DNA of 34,988 nucleotides from Burkholderiales bacterium (GTDB lineage: Bacteria; Pseudomonadota; Gammaproteobacteria; Burkholderiales; Burkholderiaceae), in assembly GCA_026225235.1 (NCBI GenBank), contig JAMFSK010000175.1, forward strand, positions 1 to 34,988. The letters run 5' to 3'. The position numbers and the translations under genes are program-made. Position 1 is the stretch's first letter, and each line of letters begins with the position of its first letter. Below the pieces are notes generated by a model that saw only the letters and a program-made list of their open reading frames with translations, did no database searches and was not told the origin of the DNA. This document shows, one piece after another, positions 15,345 to 24,176 of the stretch.

Positions 15345-16715
15345 TCAGAGCGCTGCCTGATTGGGCTCGGTCAGCGCAGCGTCGGGAGTGTTGGTGGTGG
15401 CAGGCGGCGCAATAGGCAGACGCACGCGTTGGAGAAACACGCCGGCGATCAGGGTGAACACCACGGGGACCAAGGTATAACCGGCGCGCAGCCACATTAG
15501 TGTGGTGGGAGACTGCTGCGCATTGCCGGAAACGAATCCGACCAGTTCGAGTAGCTGCCCCGAGACGAAGCCGCCCAGTGAGTTGCCGATCTTCATGCCC
15601 GATAGCATGATGCCGAGATAGAAGCCCATGGAGACTACCACGGACTTTTTCAATTCGAGGCCGGTGGCAATGAGCGTCGCCGTCTGAACCAGTACGCCGA
15701 TGACACCGGCTGCCAGGCCGGCACCAGCCAGCACCGCCCACGTCGTCCAGATCGGCCCGAAGCTGGCCACAAACAACAAGCCACTCATGCCGGCAACGAC
15801 TAGGTTGCAGATGCGCATGGAGACCACCGCATCGAGGCGACGCACGAACTCCGGTGCCAGCAGCATTCCCAGCAGCACAGTCACACCGAGCACGCCTTCG
15901 AGCATGGATAGGCCACTCGCGTTACCGCCCAACACATACTGATTCGCAAACGGCAAAAACCCGAAGAGTATGGCTACGGAAGTGTTCGTGAATAGCACGA
16001 AGGCAATCAGAAAATAGAAAGGGCGATTGCTCAGCGTGGCACGTAGCGCCGCCCAGGTCGGCATCGCCTCAGACGCGGCTGAGCGCTTGCCCACGGGAAC
16101 CGCGCGGGTCACGAGCATGAAGCCGAGCAGGGCCACACCGGTGAGCGCCGCCATCTCGGCCGCCATGCGCGAATACCCAGCTGAACCTCCGCCTGACCAC
16201 GCCACGAGCAGCGGTGCGAGGATGGAAAACACGACGGACAAAATTTGAGAGAGGACCACGGCCAGCGAGAGCAGTTTGCTGAGCCCGATCGGGGTCTCCG
16301 TCATCTCGGTGGCGAGCGCGAATTGCGTCACCCCCAGGGCAGTCTGGGATGTGGACGAGATGATTTGCAGAAGCGTCACCATCACCAGGATCTGCATGGA
16401 GGAGTGGATCTGCGGCAGCGAGAACGTCAAGCCCAGGGTCCCGACGAAGCCAATGCCCGCGATCAGTACGACCCGACTGCGACCTCCGATCCGGACAGAG
16501 AAACGGTCGACCCAACCACCGAACATCGGGTCGACCAAGGCATCCCAAATTTTGGGTAGGGCGACGACAAGGCCGGCCACACTTGCGCGCAGCCCGGCGA
16601 CTTGAGTCAGGTAGTAGAGCAGCAATAGCGTGGTCGGCACCGTGCCGACAGCGATCCCGACATTGCATAGTGAATATGTCCATCGATGCCACCCGCTAAA
16701 TCTTTGTGCCGTCAC
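15345..16715 (-). CDS. MFS transporter, GPH (glycoside-pentoside-hexuronide) symporter type
   Basis: This inner-membrane symporter of about 456 residues has around twelve hydrophobic segments. WTYSLCNVGIAVGTVPTTLLLLYYLT is the first helix and LVVALPKIWDALVDPMFGGWVDR is the strongly conserved loop after helix two that marks MFS_2/GPH proteins. The GTG at 16715 is preceded by AAAGGAG at nine bases; an upstream ATG at 16757 has no ribosome site. GPH proteins usually carry sugars with Na+ or H+, but many proteobacterial members sit in peptide or aromatic clusters. Divergent from the TonB-dependent receptor, it is a candidate inner-membrane route for the receptor's cargo. That role is inferred. 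Confidence 0.85.
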   Translation of the reverse strand: MTAQRFSGWHRWTYSLCNVGIAVGTVPTTLLLLYYLTQVAGLRASVAGLVVALPKIWDALVDPMFGGWVDRFSVRIGGRSRVVLIAGIGFVGTLGLTFSLPQIHSSMQILVMVTLLQIISSTSQTALGVTQFALATEMTETPIGLSKLLSLAVVLSQILSVVFSILAPLLVAWSGGGSAGYSRMAAEMAALTGVALLGFMLVTRAVPVGKRSAASEAMPTWAALRATLSNRPFYFLIAFVLFTNTSVAILFGFLPFANQYVLGGNASGLSMLEGVLGVTVLLGMLLAPEFVRRLDAVVSMRICNLVVAGMSGLLFVASFGPIWTTWAVLAGAGLAAGVIGVLVQTATLIATGLELKKSVVVSMGFYLGIMLSGMKIGNSLGGFVSGQLLELVGFVSGNAQQSPTTLMWLRAGYTLVPVVFTLIAGVFLQRVRLPIAPPATTNTPDAALTEPNQAAL

Positions 16716-17091
16716 GTCCTTGAACTCCTTTCGACCGATACAGGGCTGCTTCCACATCAGGTGGGGCCATCGGAGCGCAACATACCACGCGCTAATTTTC
16801 GAAAGATATTCAGATTACTAATCGACCCATTAGTAAATTAAAAGAGAAGTTATGCGCACCGCCTGCTGCCAACCCATGGCCCACGGTTGGTCTTATACCT
16901 CCATTAGAAATGACTTTTTTTCATTTGAATAGGTAGTGCTAAGGTCATTACACCGGATTAAACAACACACCGATGTGCTCCGCGTGACGGGTCGTCCCAT
17001 TCAAAAGAAGACCCGCGGACCCGATTTGATGCCTCGGTTGATCAAATAAGCCAGCAAACCAAAATTATTTTTTTCAGTCTTGGGGGTAGCG
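16716..17091. promoter_or_regulatory. Divergent symporter/receptor control region
   Basis: This 376-base gap is AT-rich from about 16795 to 16960. It holds a perfect palindrome (16815-16836) and a possible plus-strand promoter: TTGAAT at 16925-16930, a 17-base spacer, then TTACAC at 16948-16953, with a T-rich stretch just upstream. The -10 match is weak. A TTGATCAA palindrome lies near 17038. No gene is visible. Confidence 0.45.
16815..16836. promoter_or_regulatory. Perfect 8+6+8 palindrome, candidate LysR operator
   Basis: TTACTAAT (16815-16822) and ATTAGTAA (16829-16836) are perfect inverted arms around a six-base centre. This fits the dyad shape and AT-rich flanks of LysR binding sites. 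It lies 100 bases upstream of the symporter start and about 255 bases before the receptor start. ATTAGAAAT near 16910 may be a second partial site. The LysR regulator at 14322 is the obvious candidate binder. Confidence 0.5.
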
Positions 17092-19386
17092 ATGAGGCGT
17101 GTCAGCAGGCGATATGGATTTCATTTGATAGGGCCCGCAGCGCTTGCGACTTTCGGCAGCGCGACGCTGCCAACTTATGCGCAGGCGCAAGCGACTCCTG
17201 CAGCTGGCGCAAGCGCGGTACAGGCCGCTGCCCAGCCCGACAAGACTGCTCCATCGAGCAAGGCTGCCAAGCCTAACCAGACCACGCTGCCCACGGTGAC
17301 CGTGACCGCGAGCAAGCGTATCGAGAATGCTCGTGATGTGACGTCGTCGATCAGCGTCGTCGATCACAAGCAGTTGGAGGAACGGCACGTTACGTCACTG
17401 GAAGACCTCGCGGGCTCGCTGCCCGGTGTGCAGATCGACACCGGTGGCACGCCGGGCCAGACGACCATTTCAATGCGCGGTATTCCCTCGCTCGACGTGG
17501 GCTCGGTCGTCGGCACATACATCGACGATTCGCCCCTTGGCTCAAGCTCCAGTTTCGCGGCGGCGAGCCGCTATCAGCTCGACCTGCTGCCGTATGACGT
17601 TCAACGCATCGAGGTGTTGCGCGGACCGCAGGGTACGCTCTACGGCGCGAGCACGATGGGCGGTTTGCTGAAGTACGTGATGAAGGAACCCGATCTGGAA
17701 AATCTTTCTGGGTCGGTCGGTTCCGGCGTGTCGACTACCAGCGGCGCCTCGGGGGCGGGGTGGGATGGACGCGCCATGATCAATGTGCCACTGATCAAGG
17801 ACAAACTCGCGATCTCAGCCTCGTTCTCACAGAACGACACGCCGGGTTGGGTCGATAACGCAGTGACCGGGCAGAACAATATCAATCGGGTGGTGCAAAA
17901 GAGCAGTCGTTTTGCGTTGTTCTGGATGCCGACCTCGGACATCAGCGTCAAGGTATCCGCGATACACCAGTCGATCAACGCCAACGATACGGGCGTGATC
18001 CTGCTCGATCCGAAGACCCAGCAACCCATTTATGGAAACGAGAAGACGGGAACGGTCATCGCTCAGCCGTTTTCCAATAATCTCAACTTCTATTCTGCGA
18101 CGGTGGACTGGGATCTGCACGTGATGGATTTCACGTCGGCCACGAGCTTCTCGCGCACAGATCGGACGTCCACCGCAGACGACACGGCCGTGTACGGCCC
18201 GGTGTTCGACGCAGACGGCTTTGAGAATGGCGTCTCGCCTCTGGAACTGCGCGAAAACCTCAGCAAGTTCACTCAGGAATTCCGGCTCGCATCCAAACCG
18301 GGAGGACGGGTGGAGTGGCTGGCCGGCGCCTTCTTCACGCACGAATCCAGCGAAAACGAGCAACTGCTGGGTGCGAAGGCAGCGGATGGCAGCCCGTTGC
18401 CGGTGCTTGATCCGCTACTCGACGTCAATCTGCCGACAAGCTATACCGAAGCGGCAGTGTTCGGCGATCTGACTTACAAGATCACCGATCGCCTCGACGT
18501 AACAGGCGGTCTGCGTTACGCGAAAAACTGGCAGAGTTTTTCGTACGGTATCTCGGGCGTCGGCGCGAGCCTGGAGGGGCTCTCTAACAACAGCGGTAGC
18601 TCAGATGAAGGTGCGACGACCTGGATGTTCAGCCCACGCTACCGCCTGACTGAGAACAGCATGGTGTATTTCCGTGCCGCTTCAGGCTACCGCGCAGGGA
18701 GCCCGAATCTGGCGTTGCCGGGCGTGCCGCCGGTCGTCCATTCCGACACACTTGTGAGCTATGAGGCGGGTTGGAAGACGCTGCTGCTCAACAAGCGCAT
18801 CTCCGTTGACCTGGCGGTGTACGACATCGACTGGAAGAACATCCAGTTGAACAACACCACACCCTCAGGCGTGGCCTACCTTGCCAATGGGGGGACGGCA
18901 AAGAGTCAGGGTGCCGAAATCACCTTGGCCTATGTGCCTGTGCGGAATCTGCGACTGGGTCTGAACGCGGCTTATACGGATTCGCGCCTGACAGAGGATG
19001 CGCCATCGCTTGGCGGCAAGAGCGGTGATTCGCTGCCCGGTGTACCGAAGCTCACGTACGCTTTCTCGACTGACTACACCTACGCACTGCCCTGGGACTT
19101 GACCGGTCATGCAGGCGGAGACTACCGCTGGACCGGGGCGCGGTGGTCAAGCTTCGGTTCGTCGTCGACGAACTGGCGCGAAGGTGGCTACGGGGTGCTC
19201 GACTTGTACGCGGACGTCGTCGACCAGAAGTGGACGCTGCGGATCTACGCCAAGAATCTCAACAATCAGCACCCGCAACTCAATATCGGCTATCTGCAAA
19301 ACGCCGCGACTGGACAAATCGCCGTTCTCCAGGCTTCCTCGCTGCAACCGAGGACAGTGGGCATCGAACTGGACACTGAGTTCTAA
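17092..19386 (+). CDS. TonB-dependent outer-membrane receptor
   Basis: This 764-residue receptor for active import across the outer membrane starts with a signal peptide (MRRVSRR, hydrophobic stretch, cut near YAQAQA, about residues 26-31). An Ala/Gln-rich linker and a TonB box-like TVTVTASKR follow. The plug domain (about 65-210) has TSLEDLAGSLPGVQID, TTISMRGIPSLDVGSVVGTYIDD and VLRGPQGTLYGASTMGGLLKYV. The rest is beta-barrel, with a C-terminal strand ending in Phe (IELDTEF). ATG 17092 follows a G-rich ribosome site. Barrel wording resembles iron-complex and carbohydrate receptors alike, so the ligand is unknown. It opens a thirteen-gene run whose enzymes point to a peptide ligand. Confidence 0.95.
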   Translation: MRRVSRRYGFHLIGPAALATFGSATLPTYAQAQATPAAGASAVQAAAQPDKTAPSSKAAKPNQTTLPTVTVTASKRIENARDVTSSISVVDHKQLEERHVTSLEDLAGSLPGVQIDTGGTPGQTTISMRGIPSLDVGSVVGTYIDDSPLGSSSSFAAASRYQLDLLPYDVQRIEVLRGPQGTLYGASTMGGLLKYVMKEPDLENLSGSVGSGVSTTSGASGAGWDGRAMINVPLIKDKLAISASFSQNDTPGWVDNAVTGQNNINRVVQKSSRFALFWMPTSDISVKVSAIHQSINANDTGVILLDPKTQQPIYGNEKTGTVIAQPFSNNLNFYSATVDWDLHVMDFTSATSFSRTDRTSTADDTAVYGPVFDADGFENGVSPLELRENLSKFTQEFRLASKPGGRVEWLAGAFFTHESSENEQLLGAKAADGSPLPVLDPLLDVNLPTSYTEAAVFGDLTYKITDRLDVTGGLRYAKNWQSFSYGISGVGASLEGLSNNSGSSDEGATTWMFSPRYRLTENSMVYFRAASGYRAGSPNLALPGVPPVVHSDTLVSYEAGWKTLLLNKRISVDLAVYDIDWKNIQLNNTTPSGVAYLANGGTAKSQGAEITLAYVPVRNLRLGLNAAYTDSRLTEDAPSLGGKSGDSLPGVPKLTYAFSTDYTYALPWDLTGHAGGDYRWTGARWSSFGSSSTNWREGGYGVLDLYADVVDQKWTLRIYAKNLNNQHPQLNIGYLQNAATGQIAVLQASSLQPRTVGIELDTEF

Positions 19387-19483
19387 GGCGATCCATGCAA
19401 AGCCAATTTCAAAGCTTGGGTGATAGGCACCGAGGGCGCAGTGCGGCGATTTCGCGCGACCTCAATCGGAAGGGGGATGTGTC

Positions 19484-20500
19484 ATGTGTTTGACCTGTGC
19501 AGCCAAGTTGTTGCCCGGTATCTCGGAGGCGCTTCGTTCGGCGCGCGCTGCGCTGCCTCCTGCGGCGGTCGATCACCACCTTCACATCCAGGGGCCTGAC
19601 GTCACCGCTGAATTGCGCCGTCGCGTGGCGCTTTCGCCCGAGACCTTCGCCATCTTCAACGCAGGCTTGTTCCAAACGCGCACGGGGGCCGATGCACTCG
19701 AAGCGCTCGACGCCGCGGGCATCGAGCAAGGGGTGTTGCTCTCCATGGCCTATACGTTCGCCTCGCACCGCTCGACCGTTGAGCCTGCCGATGTGGCCGC
19801 GCTGACGCGTCGCGAGAACCAGTTCAACGTCGACGCTGCCGCAGGATCGGGTAGTCGGCTTCGCACCTTCATTGGCGTCAACCCATTCTGGCAAGGCGCG
19901 CTCGATGAACTGAATTTCTGGGCTGGCGACGAAGGCGTAACGGGTCTGAAGCTGCATATGGGCAATAGCGGCTTCGATTGGCGGTCAAACGATCATATCG
20001 AGCGCCTCGGCATGGTGTTCTCGATTGCTCAAGGTATGCGCTGGCCTGTGATCATTCACGCGCGTGGCGACGGCGACTACGGCGAGGGAGAGACGAAAGG
20101 ATTTATCGAGCGTGTATTGCCGCAGGCAGGCGACACACTCGTGCAGATCGCGCATGCCGGTGGAGGCGGGGGAATCGATGAGGGCGTGCTCTCGGCTCTC
20201 GACTTGTACGCAGATGCGATTGAACAGGGAGCCCCGGGCACGCGCCAACTGATATTCGATCTGGCGGTCGTGCTGGTGCGCGACACGACGGACCCCGTCA
20301 ACGCGAGCTTGCTTGAGCGGTTTGTGAAGCTGGCTCGTCGAATCGGTCTGTCGCGCTTTGTGATCGGTTCGGACTGGCCCTCGTTGTTGCCACCACTGGA
20401 ACACAACGAGCTTTCGGAATCGCAGATCGATTTCACGGATGACGAGTGGCGTCTCGTGCTCGCCAATCGCGCGGCGTACATGAACGAACGACATCACTGA
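19484..20500 (+). CDS. Amidohydrolase-family (PF04909-type) metal hydrolase
   Basis: This 338-residue TIM-barrel hydrolase has the metal-site motifs of the amidohydrolase-2 group: DHHLH (30-34, giving the HxH pair), GLKLHMG (154-160), VIIHARG with His192, QIAHAGG with His224, and IGSDWPS with Asp297. Such enzymes hydrolyse C-N or C-O bonds or decarboxylate acids. It has no signal peptide. It starts 97 bases after the receptor, with AGGGGG ahead of the ATG, and its TGA is immediately followed by the ATG of dgcA. Tight coupling to dgcA suggests it frees, deacylates or opens an intermediate in the same pathway. Which bond it cuts is unknown. Confidence 0.85.
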   Translation: MCLTCAAKLLPGISEALRSARAALPPAAVDHHLHIQGPDVTAELRRRVALSPETFAIFNAGLFQTRTGADALEALDAAGIEQGVLLSMAYTFASHRSTVEPADVAALTRRENQFNVDAAAGSGSRLRTFIGVNPFWQGALDELNFWAGDEGVTGLKLHMGNSGFDWRSNDHIERLGMVFSIAQGMRWPVIIHARGDGDYGEGETKGFIERVLPQAGDTLVQIAHAGGGGGIDEGVLSALDLYADAIEQGAPGTRQLIFDLAVVLVRDTTDPVNASLLERFVKLARRIGLSRFVIGSDWPSLLPPLEHNELSESQIDFTDDEWRLVLANRAAYMNERHH

Positions 20501-21529
20501 ATGAACACCTCTATGAAAATTTCCAACGTGATCGAGCACTGGCCATTCCTTCGGCCGTTCCGTATCACTGGACACACGTTCGATGGCATTGATCTTCTCG
20601 TCACGACGGTCGAATCGGGTGGCCTTCGTGGGTGCGCCGAAGCAGCGGGCGTGTACTACCGGGGCGAGACGGCGAACAGCATGGCAGCCGAGGTGGAACA
20701 GTTCGCCGCCAAAGAGCGTATCGGATCGCGCGAGGAACTGCAGCTCGCCATGGCGCCCGGCGGCGCTCGTAACGCGCTCGATTGCGCATGGTGGGACCTG
20801 GAGGCCAAGCAGGCGCGCCAGCCGGTCTGGCAGATGGCCGGGCTGACGGGCGTACGACCGTTGTTGACCACCTTCACCCTGGGTGCCGACGATCCCGGCA
20901 CCATGGCGACCCTCGCGGCTTCCTTGACGCAAGCGCGTGCCTTGAAGCTGAAGCTGCTGGGAGATGGAGGGGACGCGGAGCGGGTGCGTGCCGTGCGCGC
21001 GGCCCGACCCGACACCTGGATGGGCGTCGACGCGAACCAGGGATTTACCCCTGCAAGTTTTCACGCGCTGCTGCCTGCGCTTGTGGACGCGCGTGTGCAA
21101 CTCATCGAGCAACCGTTCCCGGTTGCCCGGGACGCGGACCTCGATGGTCTGGGTTCGCCCATCGCGTTGGCGGCTGACGAGAGTGTGCAGGACCAGTACG
21201 ACATCGAACGTTTCGTTGGCCGGGTGGACGTCATCAACATCAAGCTCGACAAGTGCGGCGGCCTGACCGAAGCGTTGGCGATGGTCTCTCTGGCTCGCCG
21301 TCTGGGCTTCAGGTTGATGGTCGGCAATATGGTGGGGACCTCGCTCTCGACCGCAACCGGCTTCGTGCTCGGCCAGTTTTGCGACCTTGTCGATCTGGAT
21401 GGTCCCATCTTTCTCGCCCGCGACCGCGCGTCGCCTGTTGTCTACAGGGACGGCCATATCCACTGCCCGGATGAAGCCTGGGGTTCGGCCTCGTCTTCCA
21501 GCATCACCACTGAAGTTTCTTCGTCATGA
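20501..21529 (+). CDS. dgcA: Enolase-superfamily racemase, DgcA/dipeptide-epimerase type
   Basis: This 342-residue enzyme of the muconate-lactonising/dipeptide-epimerase branch has Lys149 and Lys151 in KLK (acid/base), metal ligands Asp177 (VDANQGF), Glu203 (LIEQPF) and Asp226 (ADES), and the opposite-face base Lys248 (INIKLDKCGG). Relatives are L-Ala-D/L-Glu epimerase and DgcA, the N-acetyl-D-glutamate racemase. Pairing with DgcN next door favours DgcA: N-acetyl-D-Glu to N-acetyl-L-Glu. Dipeptide epimerisation remains the alternative. It starts directly after the amidohydrolase stop, and its last four bases overlap the dgcN start (ATGA). A Ser-rich tail of about 12 residues is unusual. The protein is cytoplasmic. 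Confidence 0.9.
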   Translation: MNTSMKISNVIEHWPFLRPFRITGHTFDGIDLLVTTVESGGLRGCAEAAGVYYRGETANSMAAEVEQFAAKERIGSREELQLAMAPGGARNALDCAWWDLEAKQARQPVWQMAGLTGVRPLLTTFTLGADDPGTMATLAASLTQARALKLKLLGDGGDAERVRAVRAARPDTWMGVDANQGFTPASFHALLPALVDARVQLIEQPFPVARDADLDGLGSPIALAADESVQDQYDIERFVGRVDVINIKLDKCGGLTEALAMVSLARRLGFRLMVGNMVGTSLSTATGFVLGQFCDLVDLDGPIFLARDRASPVVYRDGHIHCPDEAWGSASSSSITTEVSSS

Positions 21530-22578
21530 TCTCATTCGAACTTCCGCAGCCTTATCTCCTGTTCCTGGCCGACTCGACCGAGCCGGGATTTGCCAAGACC
21601 GCACTCGGTGTCAAGGACTGGGCACCTGAACGTTGCGTCGGCGAACTACACTTGCCCGGGGGCACGGTCACGACTGGGCTGCCCGAACTCACACCCGCTC
21701 AGGCGTACGAGCGCGGAGCGCGGGCCTTGTTAGTCGGTGTCGCTGCCGTTGGCGGTGCACTCCTGCCGCAGTGGTTGTCGACACTCGTCGAGGCATTGGA
21801 AGCCGGACTCGATCTGATCAGCGGCCTGCACACGAGGCTCGCGGACGTACCGCTACTTGCTCAAACCGCTGCCCGCACAGGCCGACGACTATTCGATATT
21901 CGCGTGCCTCCGAAGGGGCTGCCTACCGGAACGGGCCGACGCCGCACCGGCAAGCGGCTGCTGACGGTGGGCACCGATTGCGCACTGGGCAAGAAGTACA
22001 CCGCGCTCGCTTTGACTCGGGCGTTTCGCGCCCGCGGCGTGTCGGCTGATTTCCGTGCGACGGGGCAGACCGGCATCATGATTGCTGGAGCGGGGATTCC
22101 GATCGATGCCGTCGTCTCGGACTTCGTCGCCGGCGCGGCCGAACTGCTTAGCCCCGACAATGAGGCGGATCACTGGGACGTCATCGAAGGGCAGGGATCA
22201 CTCTTCCATCCGGCCTATGCGGGCGTGTCGCTCGGCCTGCTGCACGGCAGCCAGCCCGATGTACTGGTGCTGTGCCACGAGGCAGGACGGACCGTGTTGC
22301 TTGGGCAGCCGGGCTTCCGGCTGCCGTCGCTCGTGGAAGCGATCGAGCTCAATCTGTTGCTGGCACGCCGGGTCAACCCGCAGGTTCGATGTCTTGCCGT
22401 GAGTCTGAACACCTCGCACCTGTCCGAGGCCGCCGCCTATGCCGCCATCCGTGACGTACAGGAGCAACTTGGCCTACCTTGCGCCGATCCTTTGCGCCAC
22501 CCCGTTCAGTTTGCCGAAGTGGTCGAGACGTGTCTTGCGTATGCGCCTGACCTTCAACTCGCACCTGTCTTGTCCTGA
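21526..22578 (+). CDS. dgcN: DUF1611 protein, DgcN-like D-glutamate N-acetyltransferase
   Basis: This 350-residue protein belongs to DUF1611. The N-terminal domain runs from PYLLFLADSTEPGFAKTALGVKDW to ISGLHTRL (about 10-105). A P-loop-type domain follows with RTGKRLLTVGTDCALGKKYTALAL (140-163), FRATGQTGIMIAGAGIPIDAVVSDF, and DHWDVIEGQGSLFHPAYAGVSLGLLHG. Family members characterised as DgcN acetylate D-glutamate with acetyl-CoA, giving the substrate of DgcA. The motif order here agrees closely with my memory of them. The start overlaps dgcA by four bases, implying translational coupling. The activity is assigned by homology and pairing; other D-amino acids cannot be excluded. Confidence 0.88.
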   Translation: MISFELPQPYLLFLADSTEPGFAKTALGVKDWAPERCVGELHLPGGTVTTGLPELTPAQAYERGARALLVGVAAVGGALLPQWLSTLVEALEAGLDLISGLHTRLADVPLLAQTAARTGRRLFDIRVPPKGLPTGTGRRRTGKRLLTVGTDCALGKKYTALALTRAFRARGVSADFRATGQTGIMIAGAGIPIDAVVSDFVAGAAELLSPDNEADHWDVIEGQGSLFHPAYAGVSLGLLHGSQPDVLVLCHEAGRTVLLGQPGFRLPSLVEAIELNLLLARRVNPQVRCLAVSLNTSHLSEAAAYAAIRDVQEQLGLPCADPLRHPVQFAEVVETCLAYAPDLQLAPVLS

Positions 22579-22593
22579 CTCTCGAGGCTAGCG

Positions 22594-24108
22594 ATGACCC
22601 TCCGCCCAACGCTCGACACGCAGGTACTGGCGATTGCCGAACGCTTCATGCAAGCGTTCGATATTCCGGGTGTCACCCTGTCGATTGTGCTGCCCGATCA
22701 CCCTGGCTTCGCGGTGGCGGCTGGCTTGCGTGCCCTGGGTGAAAACACGCCCGTGGACATCGATACGAGCTTTGCCGTGGCATCGAACAGCAAGGCCTAC
22801 CTGACTGCCTGCCTGGCCATGCTGGTCGACGAGGGTAGCTTGTCTTGGGACGACCCCGTCGTGCAGCACCTGCCCGAGTTCCGGATGCAGGATCCCGTGG
22901 TGACCTCGATGATGACCGTGCGTGACCTGCTCGTACACCGTAGTGGACTGCCACTAGGGGCTGGGGATCTGATGCAGTTTCCGCGCACCGATCACACCCG
23001 CGATGAGGTGCTCCGCGCGCTGCAGTACTTCAAGCCGGCGAAGGGATTCCGAGCCGGCTATGCCTACGACAACTGCCTGTACATCGTCGCGGGACTACTG
23101 CTTGAGCGTGTCTCTGGCTTGTCGTGGGACGCTTTCGTCGAGCATCGCATCTTTAAGCCTCTGGGTATGTCGGACGCAGTCTCAAACCCCACTCTCGTGA
23201 GCACGGCGAACCGGGCCGCACGCCACGCCAGGCTCGGCCCACCCACGATCGGAATGGGGGCACTCGAGCGCATCGAGCCTGACGAGCCCCCGATCATCGG
23301 TCCCGCCGGCGGCATCAACGTGAGCGCCCGCAGCACGATCGCCTGGTTGAACGTCCAGTTGGGGCGTGGTCAGCTGCCCGATGGTCGGCGACTCTGGAGT
23401 GAGTCTGCTGCCGCTGAAATGTGGACGCCGCAGACGATCATCTCCGGCGGGCCGGGTCCGACACCCGAGATGCCTCAGCGCTCGGTCTTGCAGGCATACG
23501 CCCTCGGGTGGGGGGTGAGCGACTACCGGGGCTCACGCATGATCACGCATGGCGGTGGCCTGGCGGGACAGGCGACACGGACGACGCTGCTGCCGGAGCG
23601 AGGTATCGGTCTGGCTGTGTTCACCAACGCGGGCGATGCCGAGCCGGTCTCCAGTTTGCGATATGCCTTGCTCGACCATCTCCTGGGTGTCCCCGAATTC
23701 GACTGGATTGGCTCGACTCGCAAGGCGATCGACGAGACCCACAAGCAGGTCGTGACCCTCCTCGGCGATGGCGACTTCAAGGCTCCGGCGGGTACCCCGT
23801 CACTGCCGTTGGAATGCTACGCGGGTCGTTACCGCGATCGTTGGTACGGCGACGTTGTCATCGCTTACGAAGGCGGACGTCTCTCGATCGATTTCACGCG
23901 CACACGAGTCTTCAAAAGCGGTCTCGAGCCGTTCGGAGCCGATCGATTCCGAACGCGCTTTGCACGCGGTGCCGGCGAAGACGCTGTGTTGAGCTTTGCG
24001 CTCGTCGATGGTGCCGTCACCGGCATTGCGATGCAGGCGCTTTCGCCTATCGCCGACTTCAGCTTCGACTTCAAGGATCTTGCCTTCGTGCGGGTGAGCG
24101 ATGAGTGA
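22594..24108 (+). CDS. Beta-lactamase/PBP-fold serine hydrolase with C-terminal barrel domain
   Basis: This 504-residue penicillin-recognising-fold enzyme has the full catalytic set: SNSK (Ser64, Lys67), YDN (158-160) and HGG (319-321) in place of KTG. HGG is seen in esterases and D-aminopeptidase/D-amidase-type members. After about residue 400 there is a DUF3471-like beta-barrel segment (YAGRYRDRWYGDVVIAYEGGRLSIDF). It has no signal peptide, so it acts inside the cell and is unlikely to be an antibiotic resistance or cell-wall enzyme. Between dgcN (15-base gap) and an S9 peptidase it most likely cleaves an amide next to a D-residue. The substrate is inferred from context. Confidence 0.87.
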   Translation: MTLRPTLDTQVLAIAERFMQAFDIPGVTLSIVLPDHPGFAVAAGLRALGENTPVDIDTSFAVASNSKAYLTACLAMLVDEGSLSWDDPVVQHLPEFRMQDPVVTSMMTVRDLLVHRSGLPLGAGDLMQFPRTDHTRDEVLRALQYFKPAKGFRAGYAYDNCLYIVAGLLLERVSGLSWDAFVEHRIFKPLGMSDAVSNPTLVSTANRAARHARLGPPTIGMGALERIEPDEPPIIGPAGGINVSARSTIAWLNVQLGRGQLPDGRRLWSESAAAEMWTPQTIISGGPGPTPEMPQRSVLQAYALGWGVSDYRGSRMITHGGGLAGQATRTTLLPERGIGLAVFTNAGDAEPVSSLRYALLDHLLGVPEFDWIGSTRKAIDETHKQVVTLLGDGDFKAPAGTPSLPLECYAGRYRDRWYGDVVIAYEGGRLSIDFTRTRVFKSGLEPFGADRFRTRFARGAGEDAVLSFALVDGAVTGIAMQALSPIADFSFDFKDLAFVRVSDE

Positions 24109-24176
24109 TGACAGATGACGCGCTGTCTTGAGGGCCGGTGCTGCGTTTCCCCTTTCTCCAGGATTTTCCGAGTTCT

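Noticed and set aside
19985..21463. Long minus-strand frame of 492 codons
   Set aside because: It is antisense to the amidohydrolase and dgcA genes, whose motifs are unambiguous. Its translation is rich in Arg, His and Gln with no domain, as expected of a shadow in GC-rich DNA.
22594..24108. Antibiotic-resistance beta-lactamase
   Set aside because: The SxxK and YxN motifs fit the fold, but HGG replaces KTG, there is no signal peptide, a DUF3471-like domain is attached, and the neighbours are D-amino-acid catabolic genes. A peptidase or amidase role fits better.
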